Origin: an uncultured Acidimicrobiales bacterium
GTDB lineage: Bacteria; Actinomycetota; Acidimicrobiia; Acidimicrobiales; SZUA-35
Length of the DNA stretch: 55,417 nt
Reading direction: 5' to 3'
Assembly: GCA_938009905.1 (NCBI GenBank)
Contig: CALLGK010000193.1
Coordinates: forward strand, 1 to 55,417
Shown here: one piece after another, positions 50,870 to 55,417 of the stretch
Layout: every line of letters begins with the position of its first letter
How positions within the stretch are numbered: the first letter of the stretch is position 1
Made by a program: the position numbers and the translations under genes
The notes under the pieces: generated by a model
The model's input: the letters and a program-made list of their open reading frames with translations, nothing else
What the model was told of the DNA's origin: nothing
Databases searched by the model: none

Positions 50870-51616
50870 GTGGATATTCGCTGGATGACGGCCTTCGTGG
50901 ACCTCCCGGCAGACCGCTTCGACGCGGGACGAGACTTCTGGACAGCGGTGACCCGTTCGCATCTGTCGCCCCCACGAGGCGACCACGGTGAGTTCGTGAC
51001 CCTGATTCCCGAGGGTGGCGGCGCATACCTGCGAGCCCAACGAACGGTCGCTGGGCCACGCATCCACCTCGACCTCCATGTCGAGTCGATCACCGAAGCA
51101 CGCGGCCGGGCAGAAGAACTCGGGGCGTCCGTCGATGTTGACCTCGGGCACGTCGTGATGACCTCGCCCACCGGACTCACGTTCTGCTTCGTTGGCCATC
51201 ACGGCGAGGCAGACCGCCCATCCGCCGTCGATGTCGGGGCGCCAAACCGGCTCGACCAAATCTCGATCGACATTCCGGCATCGAGGTTCGACGAAGAGGT
51301 CGCCTTCTGGCGATCGCTTACGGGCTGGGACTTCCACCAGAGCGAACGTGCCGAGTTTGCGGTGCTTACCCAGCCCGAGCCGCTGCCGCTGAGGATGCTC
51401 TTTCAACGCCTCGGAGAGGATGACGGCGGCACGACAACGCGGGCGCATCTCGATCTTGCGTGTGGCAACCAGGTTTCGAAGGTTCGTCAGGGGCACGAAC
51501 AGTTCGGCGCCGTGTTCGTGGCGGAGGGTGCGGTATGGACCACGATGCGCGACCCGGCGGGGATGCTCTACTGCCTCACACAACGACACCCAACAACGGG
51601 CCGACTCGACTCGTAG
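50870..51616 (+). CDS. VOC-family protein (two glyoxalase-like domains)
   Basis: 248 residues from GTG at 50870. IRWMTAFVDLPADRFDAGRDFWTAVT and DQISIDIPASRFDEEVAFWRSLTGWDF begin two betaalphabetabetabeta modules, each ending near MTSPTGLTFCF and MRDPAGMLYCL. Vicinal oxygen chelate proteins include glyoxalases, dioxygenases and bleomycin-resistance proteins; the type is open. TACGGT at 50858-50863 is six bases before the start. It overlaps the 3' end of the EamA gene on the other strand by 49 bases. Confidence 0.8.
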   Translation: MDIRWMTAFVDLPADRFDAGRDFWTAVTRSHLSPPRGDHGEFVTLIPEGGGAYLRAQRTVAGPRIHLDLHVESITEARGRAEELGASVDVDLGHVVMTSPTGLTFCFVGHHGEADRPSAVDVGAPNRLDQISIDIPASRFDEEVAFWRSLTGWDFHQSERAEFAVLTQPEPLPLRMLFQRLGEDDGGTTTRAHLDLACGNQVSKVRQGHEQFGAVFVAEGAVWTTMRDPAGMLYCLTQRHPTTGRLDS

Positions 51617-52623
51617 GTCGATCTCGTGGAGTCCGGCGACGTTTCGCTACGCCGGGCGTTGAGCCGGAAGGTCCTCGATGTTGGGGCATTAGGCGGCAGG
51701 CTGACAAAGGCGCTCTGACCACTGGTCGTTCGTCTGCGGAAACGACGGCTCTGCGTGGCCGACGGTGAGGTTTGAGAGATGATGACCGCAACAAGCACAA
51801 CGCCACCTCCCACGAGCTGGGTTGCCGAGAGCCTTTCGTTCAGAACGACCCATCCCGCCACTGTCGCAACCACTGGACTGAGGAGACCGAGGAAGCTGAC
51901 GATCGCTACGGGGAGCTGCTGGATGCCCCTGAACCAATTCGCATACGCCAGTCCGGTCCCAGCGGTTGCCAACCACACAAAGCCGATCAGGTTCGTCGTG
52001 CTCAGCGAGTTGGGCAGCCCCTCGACGACCAGCACGATGGGGGCGAGTGCGGTTCCTCCAACGGTCAGCTGCCAGCCCGTGAAGGTGATGAGATCGACCG
52101 GCCGACCCCAGTATTTGGTCAGCACAACGCCAGTCGCCATCGACAACGTTCCCGCGACCGCAGCCCCGATCCCGATCGGATCAAGGGCGGCACTGGGGCC
52201 GAGCACCAGCATCCCAACCCCAACAACACCGCCCACGCCAGCAAGCGCCGTTCGCCGGGCAAAGGTTTCGCCAAGGAGCGCAGCAGCGATGACTGCCGCC
52301 ACCAGAGGCTGAATCGCCCCTGCGGTGGCGGCAACACCACCCGGCAACCGGAACGCGGCCACGAAGAGCAGGGCAAAGAAGGCGCCAATGTTCAGCGTGC
52401 CGAGCACGGCAGCTCGCCACCACCAGATGCCTTGAGGAAGGGTTCGACGGACGAGAACAAACGCAAGACCAACCGGAAGGGCGCGAACGAGCGCCGCAAG
52501 CATGGGCCGCCCATCCGGAAGGAACTCCGTGGCCACGATGTAGGTGGTCCCCCACACCACGGGAGTCAGAGCGGTTTGAAGCGTGTTGCTAACCGAGCCG
52601 CGTGAACCGAGATCACCGCTCAT
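51568..52623 (-). CDS. EamA/DMT-family exporter, unusual C-terminal extension
   Basis: 351 residues from the ATG at 52623. Ten membrane helices with the two EamA repeats: VVWGTTYIVATEFLPDGRPMLAALVRALPVGL and GTGLAYANWFRGIQQLPVAIVSFLGLLSPVVATVAGWVVLNERLSATQLVGGGVVL. Members export metabolites or drugs. After residue ~285 a tail of about 65 residues is Arg/Ser-rich without helices, and its last part overlaps the VOC gene; it looks like out-of-frame sequence, so a frameshift or lost stop near 51770 is possible. The divergent marR gene suggests efflux control. Confidence 0.8.
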   Translation of the reverse strand: MSGDLGSRGSVSNTLQTALTPVVWGTTYIVATEFLPDGRPMLAALVRALPVGLAFVLVRRTLPQGIWWWRAAVLGTLNIGAFFALLFVAAFRLPGGVAATAGAIQPLVAAVIAAALLGETFARRTALAGVGGVVGVGMLVLGPSAALDPIGIGAAVAGTLSMATGVVLTKYWGRPVDLITFTGWQLTVGGTALAPIVLVVEGLPNSLSTTNLIGFVWLATAGTGLAYANWFRGIQQLPVAIVSFLGLLSPVVATVAGWVVLNERLSATQLVGGGVVLVAVIISQTSPSATQSRRFRRRTTSGQSAFVSLPPNAPTSRTFRLNARRSETSPDSTRSTYESSRPVVGCRCVRQ

Positions 52624-52649
52624 CGTTGAAAGCCGCCGCGGCAAGTGAG

Positions 52650-52702
52650 ATCTCTTGACATAAAGATAACTCTCGATTGAAACTCTCTTAATGTCAAGAG
52701 AT
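52650..52702. promoter_or_regulatory. MarR operator: 12-base inverted repeat over both promoters
   Basis: ATCTCTTGACAT (52650-52661) and ATGTCAAGAGAT (52691-52702) are perfect inverted repeats 40 bases apart. Each contains a TTGACA -35 box on opposite strands, pointing to each other. The right arm covers the ATG of the MarR gene (52691), so binding would block both genes. Confidence 0.7.
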
Positions 52703-53251
52703 ACTGATGATGTGTCGAACAAACCTTCAGGCAAGAAAACGCGATCCTCAGATCACGTTGACGAGATTCTTCAGCAGTGGAGCCGAGAACGGCCAGACAT
52801 CGACGTGTCTGGCATGGCAATCATCGGCCGCCTCACCCGCTTGGAACGAGTCATTCGATCGAGACTCGAGGCAGTGTTCGCCGAACACGATCTTGAGGCA
52901 TGGGAGTTTGATGTGCTTGCCACCCTGATCCGTAACGGCGAACCACATCAGCTCACGCCGGGCGAGCTCCTCGACTCGATGATGATTACGTCGGGAGCCA
53001 TGACCAACAGGATCGACCGGCTTGAGCGTCGAGGCTTTGTAAAGCGTCACAAGAACGAGAACGATGGCCGCCAGGTGCTCGTGACGCTCACAACAAAGGG
53101 CCGCAAGGTCGCCGACGCCGCACTGATCGACCACGCCGCAAACGAACTCCACATCGTCTCGTTGCTCAAGCCAACCCAACAGCAACAGCTGTCGGACCTC
53201 TTGCGGTCCTTGCAACAGGCGATCACCAACGAGTCGACCGACCCGAGCTGA
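52691..53251 (+). CDS. MarR-family transcriptional regulator
   Basis: 186 residues. A polar N-terminus (35 residues) precedes the winged helix: AIIGRLTRLERVIRSRLEAVFAEHDLEAWEFDVLATLIRNG, MITSGAMTNRIDRLERRGFVKR with the recognition helix, and HKNENDGRQVLVTLTTKGRKVADAAL, the wing with the conserved DGR. MarR proteins dissociate from DNA when they bind phenolic or drug-like ligands. The target is almost surely the divergent EamA exporter and itself. No Shine-Dalgarno sequence precedes the ATG. Confidence 0.88.
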   Translation: MSRDTDDVSNKPSGKKTRSSDHVDEILQQWSRERPDIDVSGMAIIGRLTRLERVIRSRLEAVFAEHDLEAWEFDVLATLIRNGEPHQLTPGELLDSMMITSGAMTNRIDRLERRGFVKRHKNENDGRQVLVTLTTKGRKVADAALIDHAANELHIVSLLKPTQQQQLSDLLRSLQQAITNESTDPS

Positions 53252-53279
53252 TCGAGCTGACCCGAAGTCGAACTTGGTG

Positions 53280-54056
53280 TTACTGAGCGGTGTAGCCACC
53301 ATCGATGGAGAGATTGACACCGGTGAGATGACGGCTTGAATCGGACGCAAGGAAGAGAACAAGGTCTGCCACCTCGCTGGCATCAGGAATGCGCCCCTCG
53401 GGAATCGACGCCAGATTGCTCGCCCGCACATCATCGATCGTTCGTCCAGACGGATGGCCAGTGGCGAGCATGGGCGTCTCAACCGCGCCAGGACAGACGG
53501 CGTTGATTCGGATGCCTTCCGCTGCGTGGTCGAGCGCCATCGCTCGGGTGAGGTTGGAGACTGCCCCCTTCGAGGCGCAGTACGCAGCGAGCCCCGAGGC
53601 TCCAACGAGCCCACAGGTTGAGCTGATGTTGACGATCGAACCGCCACCGCTGTCGCGCAGCGCCGGGATCGCAGCTCGGCTCAGAAAGAACGGACCATCG
53701 ACGTTGACGGCCATGACATGACGCCACTGCTCATCGTCTGTGCCGATGGCATCAGCTCGATGAACCACGCCGGCCGCGCTCACGACGATGTCGACTCGGC
53801 CGAATTCCTCGAGCGCCGAAGCCACCAGCAAGTCAGCCGTCGCCGACTCGGTGATGTTGCCAATCACGGGAACCGCCCGACCGCCCGCCGCCACGGCAGA
53901 ATCGACGACAGCACGGGCGCGCGCCTCGTCTCGCCCACCGACCACGACACCGGCGCCAGACGCCGCCAGCCGAGCAACGACGGCGGCCCCCATGCCCGAT
54001 GACCCACCAGACACGACGGCAACCCGACCACTCAGATCAACTTCGAGCTTGCTCAT
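53280..54056 (-). CDS. Short-chain dehydrogenase/reductase
   Basis: 258 residues from the ATG at 54056, with GGAGG eight bases before; a GTG at 54065 sits too close to it. VAVVSGGSSGMGAAVVARL (cofactor loop), VSAAGV (NNAG), SIVNISSTCGLVG (Ser), AAYCASKGAV (Tyr/Lys) and the ending HLTGVNLSIDGGYTAQ are a complete classical SDR. VVGGRDEARA with an arginine after the second strand favours NADP(H). Substrate unknown. Convergent with the MarR gene (28-base gap). Confidence 0.88.
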   Translation of the reverse strand: MSKLEVDLSGRVAVVSGGSSGMGAAVVARLAASGAGVVVGGRDEARARAVVDSAVAAGGRAVPVIGNITESATADLLVASALEEFGRVDIVVSAAGVVHRADAIGTDDEQWRHVMAVNVDGPFFLSRAAIPALRDSGGGSIVNISSTCGLVGASGLAAYCASKGAVSNLTRAMALDHAAEGIRINAVCPGAVETPMLATGHPSGRTIDDVRASNLASIPEGRIPDASEVADLVLFLASDSSRHLTGVNLSIDGGYTAQ

Positions 54057-54101
54057 CTGACTCACCTCCGACGGGCGAGTATGGCACTGCTCGTGGGTAC
54101 G

Positions 54102-55130
54102 TCAGGGAGTTTGCACGACGACGAACTGGTCGGCGGCGTCATCGATCGCAACGAGATAGTCGCCGTTCGTTGACCAACCGGCCCAGCGAGCCTCGAAGCC
54201 GATGCCAACCGTGTTGACGTCCGGTTCGGCGCCGAGTCCAACCAAGGTGAGCGTCGAAGGAGCGTGAGCCGAGGCCCGAGAGGTGATGGTTGAGAACCAC
54301 GAACGCTCGGGAGCCACATGCATCGTCGCAACGTTCTCGGCCAAGTGGTCGATGCGAGTCCAGACCGGGTCGCGATCCGACGGAACGTTCAGATCGATCA
54401 CCTCGACTTCTTGCGGGTCGCCGACTTCCCATCCCAGTTCACGAGTCCGAATTTTGAGTTCCGCACCCCGCACTTCGGCCCACACGTCACCGATCCCCCA
54501 CGACGTCCAAGTGTGGCTCGCAATGCCATAGCGGTTCTCGTTCAGCAGGTTCTCAGTTCGCTGGCCGGTCTCAGTGTCGATCAACAGCTGCCCACACTGC
54601 GCTTCGGTGTTGTCAGCCGAGAAACCCATTCGGTTGCAGGCGAACCACGAGTCCAATCGAGTCTCGCTGATCAAGTCACCTGAGTCAGCCTCGTAGATTT
54701 CGAATTGACCAACCGCTTCGAACTCGCCTGGAGCCTCGTCATCAACGAGGCGGACAACAAAGACACCAACGAGTCGGCCGTCGGGCGAGAACGCAACGTT
54801 CGATGTCCGATTGACCCTGTCGCCCCGCACGAGCCACCGATCAACGGAACCCGACGCCGCATCAACCAAGGCAACGGCTCCCGTCTGCTCAGACGAGGGC
54901 CGCTGGCCAACGACGGCAACCACAAAACGCTCACCACCGTTGTCGACAGCAACATCGTCGACGCCTTCCACAACGATGTCGTCGTCGCCGAGGTCAATCG
55001 CCCCTCGGTGCGCGCACGCAATGTCGGAGGCTGACTCGCAGGCCCATGCGGCGGACGGCTGCGAGCGCACGACGGCCCAACCAACCGCGGCCGCTAGCAA
55101 CACAACAGCAAATCCCAGGAGGCGCTTCAC
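54102..55130 (-). CDS. Secreted beta-propeller-like protein, function unknown
   Basis: 342 residues. A hydrophobic N-terminus (MKRLLGFAVVLLAAAVGWAVV) is a signal peptide or anchor. The rest has repeated segments with YVTN/WD-like turns: ADSGDLISETRLD, SNVAFSPDGRLVGVFVVRL and GWSTNGDYLVAIDDAADQFVVV. Four cysteines near the front and middle (WACESASDIACAH, FACNRMG, AQCGQ) may pair outside the cell. I do not recognise the family. The start is a GTG at 55130. Confidence 0.65.
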   Translation of the reverse strand: MKRLLGFAVVLLAAAVGWAVVRSQPSAAWACESASDIACAHRGAIDLGDDDIVVEGVDDVAVDNGGERFVVAVVGQRPSSEQTGAVALVDAASGSVDRWLVRGDRVNRTSNVAFSPDGRLVGVFVVRLVDDEAPGEFEAVGQFEIYEADSGDLISETRLDSWFACNRMGFSADNTEAQCGQLLIDTETGQRTENLLNENRYGIASHTWTSWGIGDVWAEVRGAELKIRTRELGWEVGDPQEVEVIDLNVPSDRDPVWTRIDHLAENVATMHVAPERSWFSTITSRASAHAPSTLTLVGLGAEPDVNTVGIGFEARWAGWSTNGDYLVAIDDAADQFVVVQTP

Positions 55131-55335
55131 ACGTACTACGACGCTGCAAACGCCCCGTCAGTTCGTAGAAAGACGGGTCGCGATCCCCCTGAAATAGAGG
55201 ATGTACGCAGACCTATACGCGATAAGACCAGCGAACCATCAAGTGAGGCCACCTTCGAGTCGTAGTTCTTGTTACAAGCCCAGCGAGCCACGAAGGCCCG
55301 TAGGGACCAAACAACAAACACCCCGGAGAAATACA
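55131..55335 (+). promoter_or_regulatory. Leader and promoter region of the Flp pilin gene
   Basis: About 205 bases. CCCGTC (55154-55159) and GACGGG (55172-55177) form a 6-bp hairpin with a 12-base loop containing GTAGAAA. CTATAC at 55213-55218 could be a -10 element. A ribosome site CGGAG (55324-55328) lies seven bases before the pilin ATG. The untranslated leader would be about 115 bases; no known riboswitch was recognised. Confidence 0.4.
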
Positions 55336-55417
55336 ATGCTTCACTTCGAATTCCTCTCAGCATGGATGAAGGCCCAGGCCAAGACCGAGCGTGGCGCCAG
55401 CCTCGTCGAGTACGCCC
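55336..55417 (+). CDS. Flp-family type IVb pilin (cut by window end)
   Basis: 27 codons to the edge. Starting MLHFEFLSAWMKAQAKTERGASLVEYA, it has a short basic leader, a G-A processing site (RG|ASLVEY), and glutamate at +5, as in Flp/Tad major pilins cleaved by a TadV-type peptidase. Its partners TadE/TadG lie 48 kb away at 4114-7159, so the tad system is dispersed. The full length should be 55-75 residues. Confidence 0.8.
   Translation, partial: MLHFEFLSAWMKAQAKTERGASLVEYA

Overview
The window looks like a chromosomal piece of a high-GC (roughly 60-65%) actinobacterium, most likely of the class Acidimicrobiia (Ilumatobacter-like). The reasons are F420/flavin-type LLM oxidoreductases, DUF2510 and PspC proteins, AtuA and MaoC/enoyl-CoA enzymes, Tad/Flp pilus genes, and many genes whose only upstream signal is a -10-like TAnnnT hexamer 6-8 bases before the start codon (leaderless transcription). 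The taxonomy is inferred from gene content. There are about 60 protein genes, no rRNA or tRNA, no CRISPR array, and no phage or insertion sequence.

Layout. 1-3949: a cut SnoaL-like gene, an amidohydrolase and two LLM oxidoreductases. 4114-7159: three overlapping Tad pseudopilin genes (TadE, TadE, TadG-like). 7421-10346: a complete NitT/TauT-type ABC importer. 10527-14267: a three-gene operon (FAD oxidoreductase, cytosine-deaminase-like amidohydrolase, LLM oxidoreductase). 14310-19239: a VanX-like dipeptidase, a methyltransferase, a HerA-like ATPase and a class V aminotransferase. 19240-20090: an 850-base stretch without a gene that holds the most unusual object here, a candidate structured RNA of about 530 nt with its own promoter, regularly spaced upstream boxes, three GNRA or UUCG tetraloop hairpins besides other helices, and a strong 3' terminator hairpin. 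20091-26765: an amino-acid/amine oxidase, the ald/Lrp divergon, an N-carbamoyl-amino-acid hydrolase, a MaoC protein, ribH and an enoyl-CoA hydratase. 26884-34562: a PrsW-like protease, two MFS transporters, a degenerate GGDEF-EAL protein, an acyl-CoA ligase and an SDR. 34635-41631: a membrane-anchored Hsp70-like protein, a HAD phosphatase, a CbbX-like AAA ATPase, a monooxygenase, a PspC protein, a winged-helix protein and a small membrane protein. 41645-45523: nitronate monooxygenase, AtuA and a VC0807-like membrane protein. 45637-47855: an arsenate-resistance pair (GAPDH-ArsJ). 47800-55417: mostly small genes for stress, transport and regulation, ending in the start of a Flp pilin gene.

How the genes work together. 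The importer, the two amidohydrolases, three LLM oxidoreductases and the carbamoyl-amino-acid hydrolase would fit uptake and ring opening of nitrogen heterocycles, but the substrate is unknown. MaoC, enoyl-CoA hydratase, acyl-CoA ligase, SDR and AtuA point to fatty-acid or terpenoid breakdown. GAPDH and ArsJ together would make and export 1-arseno-3-phosphoglycerate. Two local regulatory circuits can be read directly: Lrp/ald with repeated TTCGCAA boxes, and MarR/EamA with a 12-base inverted repeat that covers the marR start codon. Several short dispersed repeats (a 50-base hairpin family in three copies, a 51-base inverted pair, a 21-base tandem repeat) lie between genes.
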